Part shown: positions 7,911 through 16,400 of the stretch, piece after piece
Layout of the letters: each line of letters opens with the position of its first letter
How positions within the stretch are numbered: position 1 is the stretch's first letter
Program-made: the position numbers and the translations under genes
From: JBNKFQ01 sp050289385
GTDB taxonomy: Bacteria > Pseudomonadota > Gammaproteobacteria > Pseudomonadales > Porticoccaceae
Assembly (NCBI GenBank): GCA_050289385.1
Contig: JBNKFQ010000281.1
Span: 1 to 64,000, forward strand
Direction of reading: 5' to 3'
DNA length: 64,000 nt
Notes under the pieces: model-generated
The model's database searches: none
Seen by the model: the letters and a program-made list of their open reading frames with translations, nothing else
Told to the model about the DNA's origin: nothing

Positions 7911-8558
7911 ATGGAATCCTATCAACGTAAATTTGTGAAGCTTGCTATCGACGAAAATGCGCTGAAGTTTGGCGAGTTCACGCTTAAGTCTGGCCGTGTA
8001 AGTCCTTACTTTTTTAATGCCGGTGAGTTTCAGACAGGAGCCGCCCTGGCAGCTCTGGGGCAATTTTATGCAGCGGCGATTGAGCGCGCTGGCATTGACT
8101 ACGATTTGTTGTTTGGACCGGCTTACAAGGGTATTCCTCTGGCGGCCTCGACGGCTGTTGCGCTGGCAGATCGTTTTGGCCGGGATGTGGGGTACTGCTT
8201 TAATCGCAAGGAAGCCAAGTCTCATGGTGAAGGTGGTTCTTTAGTGGGAGCGCCGCTGGCCGGTCGGGCTCTGATTGTCGACGACGTGATCACGGCGGGC
8301 ACTGCCATTCGCGAGGTGATGGAAATATTTGATGCGCAGGGAGCGACGCCGGCGGCTGTTGTGGTGGGTCTGGATCGCAAGGAACGGGGTCGCGGTGAGC
8401 GTTCTGCAATTCAGGAGGTCGAACAAGAGTTTGGCATTCCCGTTATAAGTATTGTTACCATTGATGAAGTCATTCTTTATCTGGAACAGGTGGGCGAACA
8501 GCCTGATATGATTGAGCGCATTCGCGCATACCGCACGGACTATGGTGTGGATGGGTAA
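7911..8558 (+). CDS. pyrE: Orotate phosphoribosyltransferase
   Basis: A 215-residue enzyme that joins orotate and PRPP to give OMP, the fifth step of pyrimidine synthesis. Signatures are GEFTLKSGRVSPYFFN, the catalytic-loop lysine region GYCFNRKEAKSHGEGG, and the PRPP-binding motif ALIVDDVITAGTAIRE. The reading frame is open further upstream, but the ATG at 7911 gives the family N-terminus (MESYQRKFVKLA). It is divergent from the Crc-like gene, with about 140 bases between the two starts. That gap probably carries both promoters. Confidence 0.97.
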   Translation: MESYQRKFVKLAIDENALKFGEFTLKSGRVSPYFFNAGEFQTGAALAALGQFYAAAIERAGIDYDLLFGPAYKGIPLAASTAVALADRFGRDVGYCFNRKEAKSHGEGGSLVGAPLAGRALIVDDVITAGTAIREVMEIFDAQGATPAAVVVGLDRKERGRGERSAIQEVEQEFGIPVISIVTIDEVILYLEQVGEQPDMIERIRAYRTDYGVDG

Positions 8559-8607
8559 ATGGTGTCAGTGGACAAGTCGTGTGACTGAATATAAATGGTA
8601 TGACAGG

Positions 8608-9255
8608 ATGAACAGACCAGAGATAAAAACAGTTAGTATTTGGCACGCGTTTTTACTGGGTATTATGGTATTGGGTGTGTCCATTGTCGAAGCTGACGAG
8701 AAAAAGCTCTATCGGTATCATAACGCTGAAGGGGTACTTGTGATTGATCATAAGGTCCCCCCGGAATTTGTTGACAAGGGTTATGATGTCGTTAGCAAGA
8801 ACGGCCAGCTTATTTTGCGTGTGCCGCCCTACACCGAAAAAAAAGAAGGCGAACTTGATGCGGATAAACAGGGTGGTCAGAGTGACAGTGATGAATACTT
8901 GCTGCGCAGCTACAGTTCGGTAGCTGAAATTGATGCGGCGAGTGACAGAAAGTTGCTTCAGCTGCAAAACGAAATTCAGGTAATAGAAAAAAATCTCGGA
9001 GATGCTCGAGCGTTGCGTCAGGCAGAGCAAAAACGTGCAGCCAACATGCAGCGTGGCGGCCGTAAAGTGTCTGAGTCCCTGTTGCGGCATATAAAATTAC
9101 TGGACAGGCAGCAGCAGGATGCCCTGCAAATGCTTGAGGTGCGCCGCAAAGAATATACAGAGGTGGAAGCGCGCTACAAGGATTATGCCGATCGCTACCG
9201 TCAACTCACCGCCAGCCAGCCAGCTCGAAACCAGGACGAAACTGTTCAACAGTAG
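8608..9255 (+). CDS. DUF4124 domain protein, exported, with coiled coil
   Basis: A 215-residue protein. Residues 1-28 form a signal peptide (hydrophobic stretch AFLLGIMVLGVSIV, cleavage probably after VEA). The DUF4124 domain follows, with its typical KKLYRYHNAEGVLVI strand pair and VPPEFVDKGYDVV. After an acidic linker, residues about 115-205 are rich in Leu, Gln, Glu and Arg in heptad-like order and likely form a coiled coil. The function is unknown; such proteins are envelope-associated. I chose the ATG at 8608 because upstream in-frame starts would bury the signal peptide. It lies 49 bases after pyrE and could be cotranscribed. Confidence 0.75.
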   Translation: MNRPEIKTVSIWHAFLLGIMVLGVSIVEADEKKLYRYHNAEGVLVIDHKVPPEFVDKGYDVVSKNGQLILRVPPYTEKKEGELDADKQGGQSDSDEYLLRSYSSVAEIDAASDRKLLQLQNEIQVIEKNLGDARALRQAEQKRAANMQRGGRKVSESLLRHIKLLDRQQQDALQMLEVRRKEYTEVEARYKDYADRYRQLTASQPARNQDETVQQ

Positions 9256-9329
9256 CGTTTGAGCAATTTAACGCCCAAGTGCCTTATGGTTGGTTGAATA
9301 ACGGATAGCGCCCCAAACGCCAACTGTTT

Positions 9330-9926
9330 CTATACCCAAAACCCGCTGGTTAACACAGCCCATTGATCTTGCCAGTGTTCGGTAGGGGCACGTTTGAATC
9401 CGCTGCGGACAAACTGGCTAATTCGGCCTTCTGCAGCGGCTAACATCAGATTTGCGGCCTGGCTGTGAGGTAGACGGGTGCGTGTGTGTTCCCTGACTTC
9501 GGCTTCTCGCAAAACCTGTCTAAGCTGAGTTTCCAGGCGGTCAAACAATTGCATTACCCGGCTGTGCAAGCGTTCGGTTTCGCCGGTCAGTGCGTCGCCG
9601 GTAAGAATGCGCGTGATACCGGGGTTTCGTTCAGCGAAGGTCAGCAGTAGTGTCAGTATTCGCAGGCAGCGCGCTTCGGCATCTGTGTCATCGCTGGCGA
9701 TGCGGCTGACGCGCGAAAACAGGGTTTCCTCGATAAAGTCTATCAGGCCCTCATACATTTTGGTTTTGCTGGGGAAATGACGATAGAGAGCGGCCTCTGA
9801 AACACCGACTTCACGCGCCAGGGCAGCTGTCGTAATACGGGCACCCGGTGCTGTTTCCAGCATACGTGCCAGGGATTGCAAAATTTGTTGTCGCCGGGAG
9901 GTCTTGCCATTAGCATCGGTGGCCAT
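9330..9926 (-). CDS. slmA: Nucleoid occlusion factor SlmA
   Basis: A 198-residue TetR-fold DNA-binding protein. The helix-turn-helix region ITTAALAREVGVSEAALYRHFPSK is the SlmA type, and LIDFIEETLFSRV opens the FtsZ-interacting part. SlmA binds palindromic SBS sites over most of the chromosome and stops FtsZ rings from forming over the nucleoid. The N-terminus (MATDANGKTSRRQQILQSLA) and length match the family. Its usual neighbours argB, algC and coaBC lie just downstream on the same strand direction, separated by 52 bases from argB, which is read toward it. Confidence 0.94.
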   Translation of the reverse strand: MATDANGKTSRRQQILQSLARMLETAPGARITTAALAREVGVSEAALYRHFPSKTKMYEGLIDFIEETLFSRVSRIASDDTDAEARCLRILTLLLTFAERNPGITRILTGDALTGETERLHSRVMQLFDRLETQLRQVLREAEVREHTRTRLPHSQAANLMLAAAEGRISQFVRSGFKRAPTEHWQDQWAVLTSGFWV

Positions 9927-9978
9927 TATTAAAATCGCTCTGTTTTTTTTGTGTCAATAATTTATATATCAAGAGGAA

Positions 9979-10890
9979 TTATCGGGCTGCACTTGTGATG
10001 TCTGTAATCAGAGTGCCTACGCCTTTATCGGTAAATATTTCCAGCAATATCGCGTGGGCAACCCGGCCATCAATGATGTGGGCGCTGGTTACACCCGCAT
10101 TAACGGCTTCCAGAGCGCAGCGTATCTTGGGTAGCATACCGCCATAAATAACACCCTCTTCTATCAGCGCGGTAACTTTCTCCGTAGTCAGCCCAGTGAG
10201 AACCCGATCGTTTTTATCCTTCAGACCAGCAACATTGGTCAGCAGCATCAGTTTTTCGGCCTGCAGCACTTCGGCCAGTTTGCCAGCGACCAAGTCAGCG
10301 TTAATGTTATAGGACGCACCGTCCTTGCCAACCCCGATTGGAGCGATTACGGGAATAAAATCACTGTCCGTGATCATGTTAACGACATCAATATTGATCG
10401 CAGCCACTTCGCCCACATGGCCGATGTCGATGATTTCAGGTGCTTCCATCTCGGGACTTTTGTGCGTCACTTTCATTTGGCGCGCTTGTATCAGTTCGCC
10501 ATCTTTTCCCGTGACACCCACAGCTCTGCCGCCAACAGAGTTAATCAGGTTAACGATCTCTTTATTAACCGAGGCACCCAGAACCATTTCCACGACGTCC
10601 ATGGTCTTGCTGTCAGTAACCCGCATACCGTTAACAAAGTGGGACTCTATATTCAGTTGTGCCAGCAATTCGCCAATTTGTGGTCCACCACCGTGAACGA
10701 TTACGGGTTTCATGCCCACCAGTTTCATCAGCACAATATCGCGTGCGAAGCTGCGTTTGAGTTCTTCGTTTACCATGGCGTTGCCGCCAAACTTTACGAC
10801 AATGGTTTTGCCAGTAAACCGCTGTATATAAGGCAGCGCCTCTGTCAGAACATTGGCGACATTGGCGGCGGCATCAGGACTCAAGGACAT
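9979..10890 (-). CDS. argB: Acetylglutamate kinase
   Basis: A 303-residue amino acid kinase that phosphorylates N-acetylglutamate in arginine synthesis. Signatures are VVKFGGNAM near residue 32, the nucleotide loop VIVHGGGPQIG, NGMRVTD, and the C-terminal GGMLPKIRCALEAV. The N-terminal extension (MSLSPDAAANVANVLTEALPYI) is the helix found in hexameric, arginine-inhibited ArgB of Pseudomonas type. That implies feedback control by arginine. The start codon lies within the end of algC (17-base overlap), so translation is probably coupled. Confidence 0.97.
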   Translation of the reverse strand: MSLSPDAAANVANVLTEALPYIQRFTGKTIVVKFGGNAMVNEELKRSFARDIVLMKLVGMKPVIVHGGGPQIGELLAQLNIESHFVNGMRVTDSKTMDVVEMVLGASVNKEIVNLINSVGGRAVGVTGKDGELIQARQMKVTHKSPEMEAPEIIDIGHVGEVAAINIDVVNMITDSDFIPVIAPIGVGKDGASYNINADLVAGKLAEVLQAEKLMLLTNVAGLKDKNDRVLTGLTTEKVTALIEEGVIYGGMLPKIRCALEAVNAGVTSAHIIDGRVAHAILLEIFTDKGVGTLITDITSAAR

Positions 10891-13327
10891 GCTCTTTTTC
10901 CATAATTATTTCTTCAATAGCCAATTCCGGTTCAATTGCCAGCAGTTGTTCACCGATCAGTGTACGAGCTGCCTTGAGGTCTGCGGGCGTTTCACCCTCG
11001 AACCGCAAGGTAATCGCAGGGGAGGTGTTGGATGCCCTGACCAGGCCCCAGCTGTTGGCAAAATCGACCCTCAGGCCATCAAGGGTGGTGAGTTTACCAT
11101 CTTTAAAATCACCCTTTGTGATCAGTTTTTCAATCAGGTCAAATTTGTCCTGTTCCGGCACGGTGATGCGCAATTCATCGGTACTTGCCGAGCGTGGCAG
11201 AGTGTCCACCATGTCGTCCAGGCTTTGTTCGCGCAGCGAAATAATCTCGATTAAGCGTGCACTGGCGTAAAGGCCATCGTCGAAACCGTACCATCGGTCA
11301 TTGAAAAACAGGTGGCCACTGTATTCACCACCCAGGGGCGCATTGACTTCGGCAATTTTTTTCCGCATATGTGAATGGCCGGTTTTCCACATCACCGGGC
11401 GACCGCCGTATGCGCCGATCAGGGTGCCAAGTCGACGAGAGCACTTCACATCGAACACGATATCCGCTCCCGGCTGGCGGGCCAGGACGTCGCGGGCAAA
11501 AATCATTAGTAATTCGTCTGGCCAGACAATACGGCCACTGCCGGTCACTGCTATCAGGCGGTCGCCATCGCCGTCATAGGCGAAACCGAGATGGGCTTTT
11601 TGATGTTTGACGACGCTGATGAGATCCCGCAAGTTAGCGGCAACCGAGGTGTCGGGCGGGTGGTTGGGAAAGTTGCCATCCACGTCGCAATACACGGGAG
11701 TCACTTTGCACCCGAGACGTTCCAGTAACACCGGTGCGATGATACCGGCGACACCGTTGGCGGCATCTACTACCACATGTAAATCGTGTGCCGGTACCGA
11801 GTCGCCGGCAATGCGCTCAATGTATTCCTGGCGCAAGTTCAGGGCTCGCCGGCTGCCTTCGCCAGTTGCCAGATCATTGTCCTTTATTCGTTGGTAAAGC
11901 GTGCGAAGTTTATCCCCGCACACGGGTTCACCTGCTATCGTCACCTTGAAACCGTTATATTCAGGCGGGTTGTGACTGGCGGTTACGCTTACCCCTGAAG
12001 AGGTTTCATCGAGGTGGTGTATCGCAAAGTTCACCATGGGCGTTGGTGCCATACCCAGTGCAATCACATCACAACCTGATGACCGAATACCTGCAAGCAG
12101 GCTTTCGTATAGAGCGGGGCTGCTGACTCGGCCATCGTGTACAACGGCTATGGTTGTTTCATTGCGCTCCAGGGCAAGGGTACCGATAGCCTGGCCCAGC
12201 TGCCCGGCAAACGCATCAGACAATTGGCTGCCATACACACCGCGAATGTCGTAGGCGCGAAAAACAGCTTCAGGGGGCTCGGCTGGATTCTTCGCTTCGG
12301 GTTCGTCACCTGAACGGGCGACTTGGGGTTCTCCCTCGCCCAGATCGAATACATCGCTGTCTGCCTCCCGACCTGGCTCCGCGTCAGTCGATTGTTCACC
12401 ACCGGCCTCTTTAGATTTTGGTGTGCCAGGAGCGAAAGAAGGAGTCTCGCTGAGTTCGTGTTGCAAGGTGTCTTTTTTCTCGATGCGGTTGGCAAGGGCT
12501 GCGCGATATTTCAGAAAGACGCGCACCATTATCCAGATGAATACAGCAAAGGTTATCGCCAGAGTCGAGTAAAAAATCAGCATTTCGCTAAATTCCGGCT
12601 GCAAGCTTTGGGCAAGCTGCACACCTGGAGTGAACCGGATTTTCCAGTAAGGCAGGGCGGTATTGGCGCTGGCCTCAGGTGCCCCCGGAGCAGGGGATCC
12701 GATGGCGATGAAAGCCTGGCTGGTAGTGCCGGGGTATTCCTGGATTACCTGCACTTGGCCAGCCTGTTGAGATATTTGTGTGAGGTGGGTCGCCAGTTGT
12801 TCGGCTGGAATACTTGCCAGCAGGCACCCTGCCGGGTCCCCGGCAATAGCGGCAATCAAAAAGATATGCCAGCCCTGGTCATCTTTCATGGCCTCTGGGG
12901 ATACGCTTTCCCCGCTCAGCACCCGACGCGCCATATCCAGTGCGACAAAGTTGAGCCGTTGTTCCATTTCGTGATCATTGGCAGAGATCAGATACAGGTT
13001 TTCGGCACTGCCGAAAAGTGACAGCAGATTGTTTTCGACGCGTTTGCGGTCTTCAGGGTTTGTTGCGAGATAGCTTGCCGTCAGAGGTCGTGCAGCAATT
13101 GAGTTCAGTAACTCCTGCTGGCGATTGACAAATCGGTTTACTGTGTTGGCGAAAGATGGCGCCTGCGCCTCTGCGGCAACAAGCAAATTGCCGCCAGCGT
13201 TGCCAGATACTATTTCGCGATAGAGGCTATAGCTGACAAACAGGAGCACCGCCAATAGCAAAATCATGCCATTGATTGCGGCCAGGCTTTCCGTCCGTAA
13301 TGCTGATTTCAGTTTGCTGGGGTCCAC
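10874..13327 (-). CDS. algC: Phosphomannomutase/phosphoglucomutase with N-terminal membrane sensor-like part
   Basis: An 817-residue protein. The C-terminal 460 residues are an AlgC-type phosphohexomutase with four loops visible: the active serine in TASHNPPEYNGFK, metal-binding DGDGDR, sugar-binding GGEYSGH and phosphate-binding RASNTSPAITLRFE. The first 280 residues hold two membrane helices (about 15-37 and 245-270) around a periplasmic segment. A low-complexity acidic linker (about 290-350) joins the two halves. Soluble AlgC of Pseudomonas aeruginosa is about 463 residues, but long forms are common in relatives. The enzyme supplies Man-1-P and Glc-1-P for polysaccharide and LPS. It follows coaBC and overlaps argB. 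Confidence 0.92.
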   Translation of the reverse strand: MDPSKLKSALRTESLAAINGMILLLAVLLFVSYSLYREIVSGNAGGNLLVAAEAQAPSFANTVNRFVNRQQELLNSIAARPLTASYLATNPEDRKRVENNLLSLFGSAENLYLISANDHEMEQRLNFVALDMARRVLSGESVSPEAMKDDQGWHIFLIAAIAGDPAGCLLASIPAEQLATHLTQISQQAGQVQVIQEYPGTTSQAFIAIGSPAPGAPEASANTALPYWKIRFTPGVQLAQSLQPEFSEMLIFYSTLAITFAVFIWIMVRVFLKYRAALANRIEKKDTLQHELSETPSFAPGTPKSKEAGGEQSTDAEPGREADSDVFDLGEGEPQVARSGDEPEAKNPAEPPEAVFRAYDIRGVYGSQLSDAFAGQLGQAIGTLALERNETTIAVVHDGRVSSPALYESLLAGIRSSGCDVIALGMAPTPMVNFAIHHLDETSSGVSVTASHNPPEYNGFKVTIAGEPVCGDKLRTLYQRIKDNDLATGEGSRRALNLRQEYIERIAGDSVPAHDLHVVVDAANGVAGIIAPVLLERLGCKVTPVYCDVDGNFPNHPPDTSVAANLRDLISVVKHQKAHLGFAYDGDGDRLIAVTGSGRIVWPDELLMIFARDVLARQPGADIVFDVKCSRRLGTLIGAYGGRPVMWKTGHSHMRKKIAEVNAPLGGEYSGHLFFNDRWYGFDDGLYASARLIEIISLREQSLDDMVDTLPRSASTDELRITVPEQDKFDLIEKLITKGDFKDGKLTTLDGLRVDFANSWGLVRASNTSPAITLRFEGETPADLKAARTLIGEQLLAIEPELAIEEIIMEKEHVLES

Positions 13328-13401
13328 AATTTTTTAGTCATTATTGGCCGAATAATACATTGTACGAAAAAAAGGCTCTCCTGCCTGCGGCTTGTCACTA
13401 T

Positions 13402-14613
13402 TTATTGTTGTCTTGCCCGATTGGTTAACAGTGTCGAAATTCGACTAATGAGCTCACGGGCCAATATCTGTTTGCAGCGTTTGGGCAATATTTCGGTCTG
13501 CTGCGCGCTGATTATCAGCACTTCATTTTCTTCACTGTTAAAACCGATGTTCGGGTCGGCAACGTTGTTGGCGATAATCAGGTCAAGTTTTTTACGTTCC
13601 AGCTTGTCACGAGCATGGGCTTCCACATTTTGCGTTTCTGCGGCAAAGCCCACGGTCAGGGGGCGCGGCTGCAGCGTTGCAACATCTGCGACGATATCAG
13701 GGTTTTTCGTCAGTATCAGTTGAATCTGATCGCCGCTTTTCTTGATTTTGTGTTCAGAAATCTCTCTGGGGCGATAATCGGCTACGGCTGCAGTTGCAAT
13801 AAAAAGGTCAGCCTGGGCCGCTTCCCGCAGTGAGGCTTCATGCATTTCGAGAGCACTGGTTACGGGAATGATGGTAACTCTCTCAGGTGGCGCGAGAGAC
13901 ACCGGGCCGCTAATTAACCGGGTGTCTGCGCCCGCGTCTGCCGCCGCTGCGGCAAGGGCATATCCCATCTTTCCCGAGCTGTAATTGCTGATATAACGAA
14001 CCGGGTCCATTGCTTCGCGGGTTGGTCCCGCAGTGATCACAACACGTCGGCCTGCCAGCAATCCGGTATCAAACAGGCCTGCAGCCAAAGCCGTCAGCTC
14101 GTCAGGTTCGAGCATTCGCCCCGGTCCCACATCGCCGCAAGCCTGAGAGCCCTCGCCCGGCCCAAAGATGTGAACGTTGCGATCGCGCAAAGCGGCAAGG
14201 TTATGGTGTGTGCTGTCGTTTCGATACATCGCCTGGTTCATAGCGGGGGCCACTGCTACAGGCGCCGGGCTAGCGAGACAGATCGCAGTCAGCAAGTCAT
14301 CGCTCCGGCCGTTGCACAGTCGTGCCAGGAAATCCGCTGTGGCGGGTGCTACCAGTATCAGGTCTGCCCACCGCGACAGCTCGATATGACTCATTGCCGC
14401 TTCTGCCTGCGGATCCAGCAGGTCCATATGCACTGGCTTGCCTGACAGTGCCTGCAGTGTCAGGGGCGTAATGAATTCTGCTGCAGCCCTGGTCATCACC
14501 ACGCGCACATCGGCGCCAGCGTCCTGTAGCCGCCTTATAAGATCAGCGCTTTTGTAGGCAGCGATACCGCCGGTAACTCCCAGCAGTACACGTTTGTTGT
14601 GCAAGGACACCAT
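13402..14613 (-). CDS. coaBC: Bifunctional phosphopantothenoylcysteine decarboxylase / phosphopantothenate-cysteine ligase
   Basis: A 403-residue fusion making 4'-phosphopantetheine for coenzyme A. The N-terminal CoaC flavoprotein half has GVTGGIAAYKSADLIRRL, HIELSRWADLILVAPATA and the substrate clamp APAMNQAMY. The C-terminal CoaB half has VVITAGPTREAMDPVRYISN and NYSSGKMG, then the CTP-site lysine region ILTKNPDIVADV. It lies in the radC / coaBC-algC-argB order, but dut, which sits between coaBC and algC in Pseudomonas, is absent: only 74 bases separate the two genes. It is divergent from radC. Confidence 0.97.
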   Translation of the reverse strand: MVSLHNKRVLLGVTGGIAAYKSADLIRRLQDAGADVRVVMTRAAAEFITPLTLQALSGKPVHMDLLDPQAEAAMSHIELSRWADLILVAPATADFLARLCNGRSDDLLTAICLASPAPVAVAPAMNQAMYRNDSTHHNLAALRDRNVHIFGPGEGSQACGDVGPGRMLEPDELTALAAGLFDTGLLAGRRVVITAGPTREAMDPVRYISNYSSGKMGYALAAAAADAGADTRLISGPVSLAPPERVTIIPVTSALEMHEASLREAAQADLFIATAAVADYRPREISEHKIKKSGDQIQLILTKNPDIVADVATLQPRPLTVGFAAETQNVEAHARDKLERKKLDLIIANNVADPNIGFNSEENEVLIISAQQTEILPKRCKQILARELISRISTLLTNRARQQ

Positions 14614-14765
14614 GAACCCACCCGATAACCGTGAAAAATTTGGTCAAGACCGCTAAGATAACACCGCCCCAGGCATTCCATCTACTATTGTATTTATACC
14701 GGGTAGGTCTGGACTGGCGCTGGATGCGCAAAATTACATGTGTTTCATGGTACAGGGAGGTAGCC

Positions 14766-15440
14766 ATGGGTATTCGGGAGTGGCCTGAATCTGAGCGTCC
14801 CCGCGAGAAACTGCTGTCACAGGGAGCAACAGTGCTGTCTGACGCAGAGTTACTGGCAATATTTTTGCGGGTTGGCTGCAGGGGTTCAAGTGCGGTTGAT
14901 CTGGCCCGGCAGCTATTGACAGACTTTGGTGGCCTGACCTCGTTGCTGGAGGCAAACGCAGAACAATTCTGTTCTCACCGCGGTTTGGGAGTTGCCAAGT
15001 ACACGCAGCTTCAGGCGGCACTGGAGTTGGCTCGCCGCCATCTTGGCGAGGGCTTGAGGCGTGTCAGGGTGTTTGCCGGCCAGACCGATGTGGTCTCTTA
15101 TCTGAGGTTGCGGTTACAGGGCCGACGACGGGAGGTGTTTGGCGTACTTTTCCTTGATGCCCGCCACCGCCTGATTCTGTTTGAAGAGCTTTTCCATGGC
15201 ACTATCAACTGCGCGGCAGTGTACCCGCGTGAAATCGTGAGCCGAGTGCTGGAGCTGAAAGCTGCAGCCGTTATTCTCGCGCACAATCACCCGTCAGGTG
15301 TTGCAGAACCCAGCCGGGATGACGAGCGTATCACCCGGCGAGTGAAGGCAGCGCTGGCCCTGGTGGATGTGGATGTGCTCGATCATTTGGTTGTTGGCAA
15401 TGGTGAGGTTGTGTCGATGGCTGAGCGGGGGCTGTTGTAA
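14766..15440 (+). CDS. radC: RadC family JAB/MPN domain protein
   Basis: A 224-residue protein with an N-terminal helix-hairpin-helix region (ELLAIFLRVGCRGSSAVDLARQ) and a C-terminal JAB1/MPN domain containing the metal motif HNHPSGVAEPSRDD. Despite its name, the role in DNA repair is not established for the chromosomal copy. I start at the ATG at 14766 (MGIREWPESERPREKLL), the family N-terminus; the frame is open for 45 more codons upstream without family resemblance. Divergent from coaBC, as in Pseudomonas. Confidence 0.94.
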   Translation: MGIREWPESERPREKLLSQGATVLSDAELLAIFLRVGCRGSSAVDLARQLLTDFGGLTSLLEANAEQFCSHRGLGVAKYTQLQAALELARRHLGEGLRRVRVFAGQTDVVSYLRLRLQGRRREVFGVLFLDARHRLILFEELFHGTINCAAVYPREIVSRVLELKAAAVILAHNHPSGVAEPSRDDERITRRVKAALALVDVDVLDHLVVGNGEVVSMAERGLL

Positions 15441-15748
15441 ATTGTGCTTGTCTGAGCTGGAATACGACTTTGGGGAGGGCGCGCCAAAGCGTTCCATCAG
15501 TTCTCGGCCACGAGGTAGTCCATCGATGCAATAATTGCCTGATGGCGCACGACTACCGCCGGGCAGTCCTGATTATTTGTTTGATTGTCGCCAGGCTTTC
15601 TGGTATAAAACGCGGCTCTTTTTGTGGGCTGCAGGGGTGGTTTTATCCGTGTCCCGCAGCTCAGCCCGGCAAACACCTTTCGTCTGCGGGGTTTCATCGA
15701 CGACAGCACTGCAATATGCGGTGATGTTAAAGGATTAGAGGCAAAACC
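15441..15748. other. Leader region between radC and rpmB
   Basis: These 308 bases hold a strong candidate promoter (15581-15609) and then about 140 bases of untranslated leader before rpmB. I found no ORF with recognisable content. The leader could be the site of ribosomal-protein feedback, but no L28/L33-specific structure is evident by eye. Confidence 0.5.
15581..15609 (+). promoter_or_regulatory. Sigma-70-type promoter for rpmBG
   Basis: TTGATT (15581-15586) and TATAAA (15604-15609) are separated by exactly 17 bases; each hexamer is one or two bases from consensus. It points toward rpmB, whose start is about 140 bases downstream. GC-rich bases (CGCGGC) follow the -10, as is common in stringently controlled promoters, which would suit ribosomal protein genes. 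Confidence 0.65.
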
Positions 15749-15985
15749 ATGTCTAAAGTATGTCAGGTTACCGGCAAGCGCCCGATGACCGGTAACAATG
15801 TTTCCCACGCCAAGAATCGCACTCGCCGCCGGTTCGAGCCGAATCTGCACACGCATCGTTTCTGGGTAGAGTCCGAAAAGCGTTTTGTAAAACTGCGGGT
15901 GTCTACCAGGGGTATGCGTGTTATCGACAAGAGAGGCATAGAGCCGGTCTTGACTGAAATGCGTGCACGTGGCGAAAAAGTATAA
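15749..15985 (+). CDS. rpmB: Ribosomal protein L28
   Basis: A 78-residue basic protein of the 50S subunit. It starts MSKVCQVTGKRPMTGNNVSHAKNRTRR..., with the family's CQVTGK and the HAKNRTRRRF patch, and has standard length. AGAGG precedes the ATG. It is followed 39 bases later by rpmG, the universal rpmBG pairing. Conserved zinc-binding Cys pairs of the C+ form are not present, since only Cys5 is seen. Confidence 0.97.
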   Translation: MSKVCQVTGKRPMTGNNVSHAKNRTRRRFEPNLHTHRFWVESEKRFVKLRVSTRGMRVIDKRGIEPVLTEMRARGEKV

Positions 15986-16024
15986 GCGCCCTGTGGCGAC
16001 AGGATTATTCAGGAGCTGGTAAAT

Positions 16025-16192
16025 ATGGCCAAGTCAAACCGCGATAAGATCAAGCTGGTATCTACCGAAGGTACCGGACATTACTACACGACAGACAAGA
16101 ACAAGCGTAATAGTCCCGATAAGCTGGAAATGAAAAAATACGATCCAGTGGTTCGCAAGCATGTGATGTATAAGGAAGCGAAGATCAAATAG
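16025..16192 (+). CDS. rpmG: Ribosomal protein L33
   Basis: A 55-residue gene. It begins MAKSNRDKIKLVSTEGTGH and ends KHVMYKEAKIK. Residues HYYTTDKNKRN and the K-K-YDP motif are typical of L33. It has no cysteines, so this is the zinc-free (C-) form found in many gammaproteobacteria. AGGAG at 16011-16015 is a good ribosome binding site. It ends the rpmBG operon, with a clear terminator 39 bases downstream. Confidence 0.96.
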   Translation: MAKSNRDKIKLVSTEGTGHYYTTDKNKRNSPDKLEMKKYDPVVRKHVMYKEAKIK

Positions 16193-16230
16193 TCGACAAA
16201 GCGTGCTCGACTGATCCTCTGCTATTCCAT

Positions 16231-16261
16231 AAAAGGCTGGCTCACAGAAGCCGGCTTTTTT
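16231..16261 (+). terminator. Intrinsic terminator of rpmBG
   Basis: AAAAGGCTGGCT pairs with AGCCGGCTTTTT around the loop CACAGA, giving a 12-bp stem with two G-U pairs and ending in six Ts. Position directly after rpmG fits termination of that operon. Confidence 0.85.
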
Positions 16262-16356
16262 GTGTCCATTGTTTTTGTGTCCATTGATTGATGGCGGGTT
16301 CGCCGGACATTGGACCAGACAAAACAAGGACTAGTCAAAACAAGGACCAGACAAAA
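16261..16356. repeat. Short direct repeats downstream of rpmG
   Basis: TGTGTCCATTG occurs at 16261-16271 and again at 16276-16286 (15-base period). Further on, a 16-base unit GGACCAGACAAAACAA is repeated almost three times (16312-16327, 16328-16343 with two changes, 16344-16356). The two repeats are unrelated in sequence and lie between the two terminators. Confidence 0.8.
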
Positions 16357-16381
16357 AACCCCGCGAGATGCGGGGTTTTTT
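16353..16381. terminator. Bidirectional intrinsic terminator between rpmG and exbD
   Basis: AAAAAACCCCGC and GCGGGGTTTTTT pair around a short AGAT loop. A-tract and T-tract on the two sides make it able to work in both directions. It separates the rpmBG transcript from the convergent exbD-like gene. Confidence 0.85.
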
Positions 16382-16400
16382 AAGGTGTTCGCAGGCTTTC

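Noticed and set aside
12323..13021. 232-codon plus-strand frame opposite the N-terminal part of algC
   Set aside because: The opposite strand encodes a coherent membrane domain joined to a complete mutase; this frame shows no motif.
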